Source: Bradyrhizobium algeriense (lineage in GTDB: Bacteria > Pseudomonadota > Alphaproteobacteria > Rhizobiales > Xanthobacteraceae). Taken from it: a stretch of 64,000 nt of DNA. The notes under the pieces were generated by a model, which searched no databases, had not been told where the DNA came from, and worked only from the letters and a program-made list of their open reading frames with translations. Location of the stretch: NCBI RefSeq assembly GCF_003062295.1, contig NZ_PYCN01000026.1, forward strand, positions 34,444-98,443, read 5' to 3'. Positions 8,401 through 16,972 of the stretch are shown here, in pieces. The first letter of the stretch is position 1; each line of letters begins with the position of its first letter. A program made the position numbers and the translations under genes.

Positions 8401-8751
8401 ATGGTCGTGCGGATCATTTACCTTGTCCCAGCAATCGACGTGCCACCAAGCACGTTGTGCGAGCCTTGCTTGAAGAGTCAAAATCATGTGCTTCGCGCCG
8501 CGGCGACGGAATACTTGCGCCTCGGCGTCGGTTTCCGGACATACGCGTCTTCAACCGGACACGCCGAACACGACACCACGGAGCATCGAATGACGATGGT
8601 CGTCTCTCGACGAGCTCAGTTGCCCCTTTCGGCGGCCGACCGGGAAGTCAGCACTGGGGGAGCGATGCTGCTTCACATCGCACCAGCTTATGGTTATTCT
8701 CGCTGTTGGCCTGATCATATCAGCCAGTGGTATAGGTTGCCGGCGATTTAG
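8401..8751 (+). CDS. Hypothetical 116-aa frame downstream of the FixK box
   Basis: Starts MVVRIIYLVPAIDV at an ATG preceded by GGGAGAG, 55 bases to the right of the anaerobox centre, the usual distance for a class II FNR/FixK-activated gene. The C-terminal part overlaps a dispersed repeat also present at 32.9 kb, and the protein resembles nothing I know. It may be a real small gene or a degenerate remnant. Confidence 0.2.
   Translation: MVVRIIYLVPAIDVPPSTLCEPCLKSQNHVLRAAATEYLRLGVGFRTYASSTGHAEHDTTEHRMTMVVSRRAQLPLSAADREVSTGGAMLLHIAPAYGYSRCWPDHISQWYRLPAI
8621..8690. repeat. Dispersed repeat, copy 1
   Basis: About 70 bases here align with 32921-32987. The common core includes CCCTTTCGGCGGCCG, GGAAGTCAG and ACATCGCACCAGCTT with scattered substitutions between. 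In the second copy the left part is a leftward Rho-independent terminator; in this copy the terminator arm has decayed. No terminal inverted repeats or transposase accompany either copy. Confidence 0.6.
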
Positions 8752-8753
8752 CC

Positions 8754-9149
8754 GTTAAGCCTGCAAAGCATGTCTCTACGCGGGACAGCTTGCCGCGCCC
8801 GCGACGACGCGCAGGAGATCCCCCGGCGACCGTTCGAGACGTTCGGGAGCTCAGTTAGCTCGACGCCCGACGCATCCGCAGGCCGGCTGATGTCGATTCC
8901 AGAACAGGGGCCGATGGCAATCAGCGCGGGCGCCCATCGCCGTCGCATTAACAAGGCACGAGCGCGGTCATGAAAAACCGGCCCTGACGCCAGGCAACAA
9001 CGCGCCTTCCTTGCACGGCGGCGGCGCCGGGAGGAGTTGAGATACGCATTTTGCTCCGGCTGTGATATCAGTCCTTGGTCGCGGTAAACCGTCCGCGGGC
9101 GAATGTTCAAGATGTTTCTCGCATTGATAAGCATCTCGGAGATATGGGA
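8754..9149. other. Gene-poor stretch before the cob region
   Basis: Roughly 400 bases of high-GC sequence without a protein I can defend. The leftward 221-aa frame from 9413 is largely antisense to the phosphatase gene. No riboswitch or terminator is visible. Confidence 0.4.
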
Positions 9150-9725
9150 ATGGAAGGGGAAGCCTTTCTTTGGTTGGTCCGGCATGCGGTCGTCGATTCT
9201 ATCGAAGGAACGATCTCCCCTTCGGGCGCTCCGGCCGATCTCAGCGATCGGGCGCATTTGGAAGCCGTGCGAAGGCGCTTGCCGCGGGTCGCCGCAAGCT
9301 ATGCGAGTCCGTCTCAACGAACTCTCGATACCGCGCGCGCATTCGAGCTTGATCCAATCCTGGTGCCTGAGTTTCGGGAGCAGGACTTCGGGGATTGGAC
9401 CGGCCGACGTCACGACGATCTCGCCGCTCTCGGAGAAGAAGGGTACGCCGAGTTCTGGAAGGATCCCGCTCGTTCAAGCCCACCCGGCGGCGAGAGCTTC
9501 GAAGATCAAATTGCGAGGGTTCGGGATGGACTTCGTAAAATAGCTGCTGGTCCAGCAACGCTCGTCGTGCATTCCGGCACTATTCGCGCCGCGCTCTGCG
9601 TAGCCCTCGACATCGCACCGCAAGCAGCGTTGCGCTTTGTTATCGATCCGCTGTCGATCACCCGAATTGATCGGCTACGGAACAATTGGCGGATTGTGTC
9701 GGTCAATCAGAATGTCGCGTTATGA
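9150..9725 (+). CDS. Histidine phosphatase family protein (CobC/alpha-ribazole phosphatase-like)
   Basis: Phosphohydrolase of the phosphoglycerate mutase-like superfamily. The catalytic LVRHA motif is at the N-terminus, ASPSQRTLDTA supplies the second arginine, REQDFGDWTGR is the characteristic acidic/Trp segment and VVHSGTIRAAL carries the second catalytic His. Among cob genes this kind of enzyme is usually the alpha-ribazole-5'-phosphate phosphatase of nucleotide-loop assembly. I chose the ATG at 9150 because GGAG is eight bases before it; an ATG six bases earlier is too close to that site, and the longer frame adds residues outside the fold. Its end overlaps the convergent cobT end by six bases. 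Confidence 0.85.
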   Translation: MEGEAFLWLVRHAVVDSIEGTISPSGAPADLSDRAHLEAVRRRLPRVAASYASPSQRTLDTARAFELDPILVPEFREQDFGDWTGRRHDDLAALGEEGYAEFWKDPARSSPPGGESFEDQIARVRDGLRKIAAGPATLVVHSGTIRAALCVALDIAPQAALRFVIDPLSITRIDRLRNNWRIVSVNQNVAL

Positions 9726-10775
9726 GCGATTCGGAACGCTGGCTTGCGCGAAGGTCGCCATGCCATTGTGCAGAGCGCATGCAAGCCGCAGGATCGGCAA
9801 TGCAAGCGCGGCGCCCGATCCCTCCCCTAACCTGAGGTCCAGATTGAACAACGGCTGCACATTCAGGGCCTCAAGAACCAGGCGGTGCCCCTGCTCGGCC
9901 GATTGATGCGAGGATAAGAGAAAGGGCCGACACGACGGATTAAGATGCACCGCCGTCAATGCCGCGACGGACACGATGAAACCGTCGATCAGGATAGGGA
10001 GGCGACGCTGTGCGGCGGCGATGATCGCGCCCGTAATCGCAGCAGTTTCGAGACCGCCTACCGCGCACAGGATCCGCTCGGCAGAAGTTCCTGGTCTTGT
10101 AAGGTCATGACGAGCCAGCGCTGCATCAATCAGGTGCGCCTTGCGTGCACGGGTGTCTGCATTGAGCCCGGTGCCATTGCCGGCCACCTGCTCGGCGCCC
10201 ATGCCAAGCAGCGCGGCGGCGACTGCCGCAGAAGTCGTGGTGTTGCCGATCCCCATGTCACCAAGGATCAGAAGATCTGGTTCTGCTGAGGCCGCCCGCG
10301 CGACGGCACGCTTGCCGCAGTCGAAGGCAAAGGCGACCTCCCCCAACTCGAGCGCCGCTTCTTTGCTGAAATCCCGGCTGCCCCGGCGCGGCTTGTCTGT
10401 CGCGACTCCCGGGATGGGCTGTTCGGCGAGCGTCCCGGCATCGACGATCTCTAGACTTAAGCCCAGCTCGCGCGCAAGAACCGAAATTGCTGCACCGCCT
10501 GACGCGAAATTCGACATCATCGCGCTCGTAACTTCCTGAGGATAGGCCGATACTCCCTGCGCGACGATGCCGTGATCCCCTGCAAAGACGATGATCGGCA
10601 CGCGCTCGGCTTGAGGCCGGTCGGTTTGTTGCAGACCGGCGAGCTCGATCGCGAGGTGCTCGAGGCGACCCAGCGCACCGGTCGGCTTGGTGAGCTCGGC
10701 CTGACGGGCCAGGGCGGCATCGCGATGGACGGTCGAAACGCCCGGGCACTCCTGGTAGACCCACTCGGGTAGCAT
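9720..10775 (-). CDS. cobT: Nicotinate-nucleotide-dimethylbenzimidazole phosphoribosyltransferase
   Basis: Makes alpha-ribazole phosphate from nicotinate mononucleotide and 5,6-dimethylbenzimidazole, the lower ligand of B12 (called CobU in Pseudomonas nomenclature). TKPTGALGRLEHLA, IVFAGDHGIVAQGVSAYPQ and ILGDMGIGNTTTSAAV are all family blocks; the length of 351 aa is normal. The open frame extends 83 residues further upstream, but MLPEWVY at 10775 is the sensible start. It lies 52 bases after cobF, the third gene of the riboswitch-led cbiM-cobF-cobT set. Its benzimidazole substrate should come from BluB at 31.5 kb. Confidence 0.93.
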   Translation of the reverse strand: MLPEWVYQECPGVSTVHRDAALARQAELTKPTGALGRLEHLAIELAGLQQTDRPQAERVPIIVFAGDHGIVAQGVSAYPQEVTSAMMSNFASGGAAISVLARELGLSLEIVDAGTLAEQPIPGVATDKPRRGSRDFSKEAALELGEVAFAFDCGKRAVARAASAEPDLLILGDMGIGNTTTSAAVAAALLGMGAEQVAGNGTGLNADTRARKAHLIDAALARHDLTRPGTSAERILCAVGGLETAAITGAIIAAAQRRLPILIDGFIVSVAALTAVHLNPSCRPFLLSSHQSAEQGHRLVLEALNVQPLFNLDLRLGEGSGAALALPILRLACALHNGMATFAQASVPNRS

Positions 10776-10827
10776 GTCGTCCTGCCCTTGGTGATTGTTC
10801 AAGATGCCAGCGGCCTTCGCACGAGTG

Positions 10828-11580
10828 CTAGGACACGCGCTTGAGGATGTAGCTATCCATGATCCAGCCGTGCCTGGCGCGTGCTTCCTGTCGTGCGGCG
10901 ACGATGCCTGGCCCCACTTCTGCAAGCGCACCTGACATGGTGATCTGCTCGGGCATCCCGAGATAGGCGCCCCACCAGATATGTAGTCCGTTCGGGTCGA
11001 GCGACTGGAACGCGGCACCGCCATCGAGCATGACGACCAAGGTGTCGGTGCCTGACGGCCAACCGACCTCGCGCAGCCGCCGTCCGGTGGTGACGAGAAA
11101 GGGTTCCCCGATATCGTTCAGCGGCAGTGCATGCGCGGCGCAAAGCGCCTGGATCGACGTGACGCCTGGCACGACCTCGATCATTGGCAACGGATCAAGC
11201 CTTCGTGCGATCCGCAGGCTCGAGTCGTATAGCGAAGGATCGCCCCAGATCAGCAGGGCAACGCGCCCGTCATGACCGAGATGAGCCGCAATTGCCCGGG
11301 ACCAGGTCACGGCGACGGCGTCGTGCCATTCCTCCACTCCGTTGCGGTAGTGCTCCTGCGCGGTGCCGCGAACGGGCAGGTCGAACTCAGCAACGCGCGT
11401 GCGACTGTTCGTCAAGGCTTGCGCACAAATCAGCCGGCGCAGGTCGGCGAGATCGGACTTCGCGGCACCTTTGCGCGGAATCAGCACCAGGTCAGCCGCA
11501 TTGATCGCGCGGATCGCAGCAAGCGTGAGCTGCTCGGGATCGCCGCAGCCAATGCCTATCAGGGAGAGTGTCAGCATCAC
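10828..11580 (-). CDS. cobF: Precorrin-6A synthase (deacetylating) CobF
   Basis: SAM-dependent methyltransferase that methylates C-1 of precorrin-5 with loss of acetate, a step specific to the oxygen-dependent pathway. Tetrapyrrole methylase motifs are present: LIGIGCGDPEQLTLAA at the N-terminus and LLIWGDPSLYDS in the middle, followed by VVPGVTSIQA. The length of 250 aa is typical. It is separated by 47 bases from cbiM upstream and 52 from cobT downstream. Presence of CobF rather than CbiD points to the aerobic route, consistent with CobG and CobN. Confidence 0.94.
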   Translation of the reverse strand: MMLTLSLIGIGCGDPEQLTLAAIRAINAADLVLIPRKGAAKSDLADLRRLICAQALTNSRTRVAEFDLPVRGTAQEHYRNGVEEWHDAVAVTWSRAIAAHLGHDGRVALLIWGDPSLYDSSLRIARRLDPLPMIEVVPGVTSIQALCAAHALPLNDIGEPFLVTTGRRLREVGWPSGTDTLVVMLDGGAAFQSLDPNGLHIWWGAYLGMPEQITMSGALAEVGPGIVAARQEARARHGWIMDSYILKRVS

Positions 11581-11627
11581 GTTATGAGTGGGGGCGGCCG
11601 CGACTTGCGACCGCCCTTACGCCATCT

Positions 11628-12305
11628 TCAGGCGGCGTTGTGAAGGCGATAGGTAACAAGACCGTCGGCCATCACATCTCGCAGTGATTTCGCCAGTGCC
11701 AGCACGGCCAGATCGGCCAGCGGCTCAAATACTACGACGAGCGCGTAGGAAGCGGCGAAAGATGCGATGGAGGCGAGGTTCTCGGCCGCAAAGCCCGCAC
11801 CATACAGCGCCCAGAAGGCGACCCACGCCACGATGCCGGATTGATAGGCGGTCGAAAGCGCAAGCGCCTGGCGATACTGCAGGTCAACATAGGCGGTGCT
11901 GCGAGGAATGATCCACCCGGCCAGCGCCTGGATCGCAAACAAAGGCACCAGCAGCGTGGTCACGTTCATACCATATTGCGGCAGGTCGGTCGGTACGAAG
12001 AACAGCCCCTGCAGCAGAAGACCAAGCGCCAGCCCGAATGCGGCTGGCGCTGCGCCGAACAGGAGAAACAGCGTCGAGCCGAGAATGAAATGCACCTCCG
12101 AGACCCCGATCCGGAAATGCGGCAGCAGTTCGAAGAAAGAGAAGACCAGGACCGTTGTTGCGACGGTGCGCACCGCGAATGAAACAAACCCCTGCTCGCG
12201 CACGGTTTCGACCGTGAGCTTGAGAGCGCAGCCGGCGGCAACGGCACCGGTCGCGTAACTCAGCACGAGCTTGGCGCCCGTAACGGTACCTGGTTCGATA
12301 TGCAT
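11628..12305 (-). CDS. cbiM: Cobalt ECF transporter permease, CbiM family
   Basis: Predicted cobalt uptake permease of 225 aa with about six hydrophobic helices. It begins MHIEPGTV; the N-terminal Met-His-Ile is the metal-binding start of CbiM/NikM proteins, where His2 coordinates cobalt, so the start codon is well fixed. No CbiN, CbiQ or CbiO partner lies next to it, so it either works alone, as some CbiM-like proteins are proposed to, or borrows subunits encoded elsewhere. A cobalamin riboswitch lies directly upstream, so import should be shut off when B12 is plentiful. Confidence 0.85.
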   Translation of the reverse strand: MHIEPGTVTGAKLVLSYATGAVAAGCALKLTVETVREQGFVSFAVRTVATTVLVFSFFELLPHFRIGVSEVHFILGSTLFLLFGAAPAAFGLALGLLLQGLFFVPTDLPQYGMNVTTLLVPLFAIQALAGWIIPRSTAYVDLQYRQALALSTAYQSGIVAWVAFWALYGAGFAAENLASIASFAASYALVVVFEPLADLAVLALAKSLRDVMADGLVTYRLHNAA

Positions 12306-12354
12306 GACTTACGTCCCTTTTGCCGTCACACGACGGCGCTGGTGTTAAAAACTG

Positions 12355-12545
12355 CAGAGCCGGTCTCCTGGCTCGCGGTTCGAAACGGGTCCCGGCCTTC
12401 CCAAGCTGACGGCCCAGTGGCGGATTGGAGCCCCTCACCGCTTACAGGCGCGGGGGCGGCCGGGGCTTTGGGCGCCGCATTCAGGTCCGCCCTTCCCCGG
12501 TTCCCGATTATGCTCCGGCGCTTTGCGCCGCTTCGAGCACCATGC
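12355..12545 (-). promoter_or_regulatory. Cobalamin (B12) riboswitch upstream of cbiM-cobF-cobT
   Basis: Reading leftward, the conserved elements occur in order: a 5' arm near 12540, GGGAACC and GGGAAGG segments, the core GCCCCCGCGCCTGTAAGCGG, and the B12 box GAGCCAGGAGACC ending near 12361. The cbiM start is about 55 bases further on, a distance that suits translational or terminator-type control. It lies in the gap between the decayed cobA end (12611) and cbiM. Confidence 0.92.
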
Positions 12546-12610
12546 CTGCTCTGTGTGCTCCTTCCGACGAGGAGACGTCAAGGGGCTCGCGAGATCGGGC
12601 GACGGCATCA

Positions 12611-13337
12611 TCATAGAGTCTCTCCCGCCAGCGCGCCGAAAAGAATGACCGCCGTCGTCGTTGCGGCGCTGGCTTGCGCGAGCTGCTCTGCAAGCTTTGC
12701 AATCGCGGTGCGGACAATCCGCTCCTCGGCGCGGCCCAGAGACTCCGCAAATAGCGCCCGCGTGTCGGGAGCCATGCCGTGCTCGAAGCTTTGCCGCGAG
12801 CGCCGGGAATGTGCGCTTGCCCATATAGACCACGGTCGTCGATTCCGGATCGGCCAGTGCCGCCCAATTGAGATTCGCGGGCAACCGCCCGGTGACATCT
12901 GCGCCGGTCACGAACTGGACGCGGCGCGAGGTGTGCCGGCGGGTGAGTGGAATGCCGGCGCGTGCTGCCGCAACGCAGGCCGACGTGACGCCTGGAATGA
13001 TCTCGTAGTCAATGCCCGCAGTTTGCAGCGCCTCAATTTCTTCTTCAAGCCGGCCAAAGATGCCGGCGTCTCCCGATTTCAAACGAACAACGCGGGCGCC
13101 TGCGGCGGCGTAGTCGATGAGCAGCCGGTTGACGTGCTCCTGTTTGGCTGAGGGCCGGCCCACACGCTTGCCAACCGCTACCAGATTGGCCCCGGCTCGG
13201 GCGTAATCGAGGATCGCGCCCGAGGCAAGGTCGTCATACAGCACGACATCAGCGGCGCGCAGACGCGTGGCCGCCTTGAGCGTCAGGAGCTCGGGATCGC
13301 CTGGGCCGGCCGAGACAAAGGAAACAAAGCCGCTCAC
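12611..13337 (-). pseudogene. cobA: Uroporphyrinogen-III C-methyltransferase CobA, frameshifted
   Basis: CobA adds two methyl groups to uroporphyrinogen III, the branch point into B12. The N-terminal 185 residues are normal (SAGPGDPELLTLKA, VRLKSGDAGIFGR, IIPGVTSA). At about 12785 the frame breaks: the first frame passes from FPALAAKL into nonsense, while the other frame continues as EHGMAPDTRALFAESLGRAE through to a normal ending LFGALAGETL at 12611. One extra or two missing bases in AAGCTTCGAG explain it. The unshifted frame would give a 300-aa fusion that reads through the riboswitch region. The start is a GTG overlapping the cobB stop. A sequencing error is possible. Confidence 0.85.
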
Positions 13338-14650
13338 CTGTTCTCCGCAATGAGGTGGAAGAACGTGCCGGTGGCGTAGCCGCGCCGCGAGCCCGTCTCC
13401 GCAACGACCGCGCCAGTCGCGTCGCGCACGATAGCCAAAGGTGTATCGGGCTGCGAGACGATCGTGGAGTAATGGAATTCATGGCCGCGCAGTAGCGCGC
13501 CGGCCTGATATCCGGGCATCGGCAGAGCAAGTTCCGCAAGCCGATAGCCCAGCTGCATGCGACGTTGGGCAAAACTCGTATGCAGGCCGAGCAGTCCCGT
13601 CATCTCATGGTGTGTGCCGTTGGCGTCAGTTAAAGCGGTGCCAAGCAGCATGTAGCCGCCACACTCGCCATGCACCGGCCGTGTCTCGGCAAAGGATTTT
13701 AGCGCAAGGCGAAATCGGCGATTTGCCGCGAGTTGCCCGGCGTGCAATTCCGGATAGCCGCCGGGCAGCCAGCAGACGTCGGCACTGTCATCAGGACCCT
13801 CGTCGGCGAGCGGCGAGAAGGTCGTGATCTCGGCTCCGGCGGCACGCCAGGCCTCTAGCATGTGCGGATAGACGAACGAGAATGCGCCGTCGCGCGCCAG
13901 AGCGATGCGTTGCCCGGGTGGCTTTACGCTTGGGCCGTGCGCGGCGCATGGCGCCGTCCAGGCGCATGCCGCCGATTGCAGCACTGCATCGAGATCGACA
14001 TGCTCAGCGACGAAGCGGGCGGCTTCAGCGATCAGGCCGTCGACCTCGCCCTGCTCCTCAGCCTGTACCAGGCCGAGATGCCGCTTCGGCAAGGTGATCG
14101 CGGCGTGGCGGGGCAACGTCCCGAACACCAGAATGCCGGCGCCTGCCATGGCACGGCGCACCAGGTCCTCGTGCCGCGTGCTGGCGACGCGGTTGAGAAC
14201 GACGCCGGCAAGACGCACGCCCGCGCGGAAATCGCGCAGTCCCGCAGCCACCGCCGCGGCGGTTTGCGCCTGTCCGGAGGGATCGATCACAAGCAGGACC
14301 GGCCAGCCCATCATCTCGGCGATATCGGAGGTAGCGCCGGTCCCCGAGACGCCCCGTGCGGCAACGCCGTCGAACAGGCCCATCGAGCCTTCGGTCAGAA
14401 CGAGATCCGCATTCGCACCGCGCGAGGCGAGCGCTTCGATCGCCTCGCGGTGCATGGCCCAGCTATCGATGTTGACGGAGGTGCGCCCCGTGGCGGCCGC
14501 ATGAAAGGCGGGATCGATATAATCCGGCCCGCTCTTGAAGCACTGGACCTTCAGCCCGCGATCGCGATAGGCGCGCGCCAACGCCAGCGTCAGCGTCGTC
14601 TTGCCGACACCGGACGCCGGCGCGGAGATGACGAGGCTCGCCGTCATCAC
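13334..14650 (-). CDS. cobB: Cobyrinic acid a,c-diamide synthase CobB
   Basis: ATP- and glutamine-dependent amidation of the a and c side chains of (hydrogeno)byrinic acid. The N-terminal P-loop is PASGVGKTTLTLA, the SPDYIDP-like substrate loop reads KSGPDYIDPAFH, and the C-terminal glutamine amidotransferase domain has its nucleophile in VHGECGGYMLLG, with the partner His near the C-terminus. The length of 438 aa is usual. It is coupled by four-base stop/start overlaps to cobM upstream and cobA downstream, within the cobL-E-M-B-A operon. Confidence 0.95.
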   Translation of the reverse strand: MMTASLVISAPASGVGKTTLTLALARAYRDRGLKVQCFKSGPDYIDPAFHAAATGRTSVNIDSWAMHREAIEALASRGANADLVLTEGSMGLFDGVAARGVSGTGATSDIAEMMGWPVLLVIDPSGQAQTAAAVAAGLRDFRAGVRLAGVVLNRVASTRHEDLVRRAMAGAGILVFGTLPRHAAITLPKRHLGLVQAEEQGEVDGLIAEAARFVAEHVDLDAVLQSAACAWTAPCAAHGPSVKPPGQRIALARDGAFSFVYPHMLEAWRAAGAEITTFSPLADEGPDDSADVCWLPGGYPELHAGQLAANRRFRLALKSFAETRPVHGECGGYMLLGTALTDANGTHHEMTGLLGLHTSFAQRRMQLGYRLAELALPMPGYQAGALLRGHEFHYSTIVSQPDTPLAIVRDATGAVVAETGSRRGYATGTFFHLIAENR

Positions 14651-15429
14651 GAGCCTTCCGGAAAGCGCGGCGTCGGCCCGAGCGGCCGATAGCGGCGGTC
14701 ATAGTCGACGGCATACAGGCGGCTCTCTCCGAAATCTTCCGAACCCAGTGTGCGGCCAACCAGAATAACGGCCGTGCGCTCGAGCTCGGTGCTTACAGCA
14801 GAGTCCAGGGTACCGAGCGTGGCGCGGATGATGCGCTGATCCGGCCAGCTTGCGCGCCAGACTATTGCGACCGGGCAGTCTCCTCCGTAGTGCGGCGTCA
14901 ACTCATCAATCACCCTGGAAAGCAGATGGATCGAGAGATGGATGGCGAGCACCGCACCGGTCGCGGCGAAAGTGGCGAGCTTCTCGCCTTCGGGCATCGC
15001 GCTCGCCCTGCCCGGCATCCGCGTCAGCACGACCGATTGCACAAGACCCGGCAGCGTGAGCTCGGCCTCCAGCGCTGCCGCGGCGGCGGAAAAGGCCGGC
15101 ACGCCGGGCGTGATTGAATAGGAGATTTGAAGCGCGCGCAGGCGGCGCAATTGCTCGCCCATCGCCGACCAGATCGAGAGATCTCCGGAATGCAGTCGTG
15201 CGACGTCCTTGCCCTCACGATGCGCGGCGACGATCTCCGACATGATGTCGTCGAGCGACAGCGGCGCGGTGTTCACGATCCGTGCATCCTTTGGGCAATG
15301 CGCAAGAACGCCCTCGGGCACGAGAGAGCCGGCATAGAGGCAGACCGGACAGGCAGCGATGAGATCGCGTCCGCGCAAGGTGAGCAGGTCGGCTGCGCCT
15401 GGTCCGGCGCCGATGAAATGCACCGTCAT
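14647..15429 (-). CDS. cobM: Precorrin-4 C(11)-methyltransferase CobM
   Basis: Tetrapyrrole methylase converting precorrin-4 to precorrin-5. It starts MTVHFIGAGPGAADLLTLRG, with the SAM-binding GAGPGA motif, and has ARLHSGDLSIWSA and SITPGVPAFSAA in the expected places; the YDRRYRPL ending is typical for CobM. The length is 260 aa. It overlaps the cobE stop and cobB start by four bases each, which indicates translational coupling. Confidence 0.95.
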   Translation of the reverse strand: MTVHFIGAGPGAADLLTLRGRDLIAACPVCLYAGSLVPEGVLAHCPKDARIVNTAPLSLDDIMSEIVAAHREGKDVARLHSGDLSIWSAMGEQLRRLRALQISYSITPGVPAFSAAAAALEAELTLPGLVQSVVLTRMPGRASAMPEGEKLATFAATGAVLAIHLSIHLLSRVIDELTPHYGGDCPVAIVWRASWPDQRIIRATLGTLDSAVSTELERTAVILVGRTLGSEDFGESRLYAVDYDRRYRPLGPTPRFPEGS

Positions 15430-15809
15430 TCGCCGTCTCCTTCCGCGATCGCTGCGGTCGCCGTCCGATCCTGCGAGACGGCCCGCCTCGAAACGAGGCG
15501 CGCACCACGACCGGCGACCGCAAGCGCCGCGGCTTCGGCGATGGAGCCCGTACCGAACTTCGCCTTGATCAGTTCGGACTGTGTGGGCGTGGCAATGCTG
15601 GCCAGGACATCGGCCGAAACAAGCCTGATGGGCACGTTGAGTTCGCGCGCCAGCAATTTGAGCGCGGCGGTTTCGGCCTTGTCGCTGACCGTTGCAACTG
15701 CCGCGAGATCTTCAGGGCCGCCCGCGTCAACGAGAGCTTCGCGCAGCGCAGCCAGTGTGACGTCCCGCTTGAATCCAAAGCCCGCGACCTTCACTTGACT
15801 GCACTCCAT
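15426..15809 (-). CDS. cobE: Cobalamin biosynthesis protein CobE (CbiG C-terminal-like)
   Basis: Small protein of 127 aa equivalent to the C-terminal domain of CbiG. It reads VKVAGFGFKRDVTLAALREAL near the N-terminus, then ATVSDKAETAALKLLARELNVPI and a terminal segment FGTGSIAEAAALAVAGRGARLV, all typical of CobE. The exact role in the aerobic pathway is still debated in the literature. The start overlaps the end of cobL by 19 bases; an internal GTG six codons on is an alternative. Confidence 0.88.
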   Translation of the reverse strand: MECSQVKVAGFGFKRDVTLAALREALVDAGGPEDLAAVATVSDKAETAALKLLARELNVPIRLVSADVLASIATPTQSELIKAKFGTGSIAEAAALAVAGRGARLVSRRAVSQDRTATAAIAEGDGE

Positions 15810-16972
15810 TGAACGACCGGCCGCGCCGCTTCCCAGGACCGGTAGCGGCCGAGGTGACCTGCATGCGCAATCTCGATTCGCATCAACTCGCCACCGTGGC
15901 GTTGATGAAGGTCCGATAGTAGCGCCTCGGTCTCCAGCGTGACGGCATGCGCAACCACCCGGGCTCTCGGCTCAATGCGCGACCAGACCGCATCGAACAT
16001 CCTGGCGTCGAGACCTCCGCCGATGAAGACGGCTTGCGGTGTCTGAAGGCTTGAGAGGATATCAGGCGCTGTTCCCTCAACGATGACGATCCGATGCGTC
16101 AGACCGAAGGTCGCGGCGTTGCTGTGGATATTCGCCAGACGGTCAGCCCGCGCTTCGATGGCGATCGCCGTGCCACCGCAGAGAGCCCATTCCACCGAGA
16201 TTGAACCTGAACCGGCGCCAATGTCCCACAATATTGCCCCGAGCCTCGGCGCCAGCGCCGAAAGCGCGAGCGCGCGCATTGGCCGCTTGGTTATCTGGCC
16301 ATCATGCACGAAGAGCGCGTCCGAAAAGCCGGAGCTGCGCGGAACGCCGTCCGGTCCAGTGGCTTCGAGTGCAACTGCCACGGGAGCCGCGATCGCATCG
16401 GCCGCGTAGCTCTCGGCGCGCTGTTGCGCCACGGATTCGCGGGCACCACCGAGCGCGGTGAGCGTCCACAGCCGTGACTCGCCCCAGCCGCGCGCCGTCA
16501 ACCATTTGGCCAGATCGCCGGGCGCCTTGTCGTCGCGCACGAGACAAATGATGCGCGCTCCACGTGTCAGATGCGGCACCAGGCGTTCGAATGGCGCCGC
16601 GTGGAGTCCAAGACAGACGACAGATTCGAGCCGCCATCCGAGGCGCGCCGCGGCAAACGAGAATGTCGAAGGCGCGGGATGCGCAATCCATTCGCTCTTG
16701 CTGAGCCGTTCCGCGAGACTGGCTCCTACGCCGTACCAGAACGGATCGCCCGAGGCGAGCACCACCGTCGGACGACCGCGGCTGGCCAGCACGCAATCTG
16801 TCTCGAACGGCGCCGGCCAGCGACGGCCGCGGTCGGCAATCCCTGCCAGCGCAAGATGCCGTTCGCCGCCAAACACCGTCTCGGCTTCCGCTAGCGCCTT
16901 TCTGCTTGCATCCGAGAGGCCCGCAAGGCCATCTTCGCCGATGCCGATAATGGTCAGCCAGGGATCATGCAT
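15791..16972 (-). CDS. cobL: Precorrin-6Y C(5,15)-methyltransferase (decarboxylating) CobL
   Basis: Fusion enzyme that methylates C-5 and C-15 and removes the acetate carboxyl at C-12. The N-terminal half is CbiE-like (TIIGIGEDGLAGLSD, LASGDPFWYGVG) and the C-terminal half is a CbiT-like class I methyltransferase with the SAM motif WDIGAGSGSISVEWA. The length of about 393 aa is normal. I place the start at the ATG at 16972 (MHDPWLT), which overlaps by two bases the start of the divergent cobK. The longer frame would run well into cobK. Confidence 0.94.
   Translation of the reverse strand: MHDPWLTIIGIGEDGLAGLSDASRKALAEAETVFGGERHLALAGIADRGRRWPAPFETDCVLASRGRPTVVLASGDPFWYGVGASLAERLSKSEWIAHPAPSTFSFAAARLGWRLESVVCLGLHAAPFERLVPHLTRGARIICLVRDDKAPGDLAKWLTARGWGESRLWTLTALGGARESVAQQRAESYAADAIAAPVAVALEATGPDGVPRSSGFSDALFVHDGQITKRPMRALALSALAPRLGAILWDIGAGSGSISVEWALCGGTAIAIEARADRLANIHSNAATFGLTHRIVIVEGTAPDILSSLQTPQAVFIGGGLDARMFDAVWSRIEPRARVVAHAVTLETEALLSDLHQRHGGELMRIEIAHAGHLGRYRSWEAARPVVQWSAVK

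Noticed and set aside
12435..12610. C-terminal extension of the 300-aa cobA frame
   Set aside because: Translation of the frameshifted tail and of the riboswitch region; the authentic C-terminus is in the other frame.
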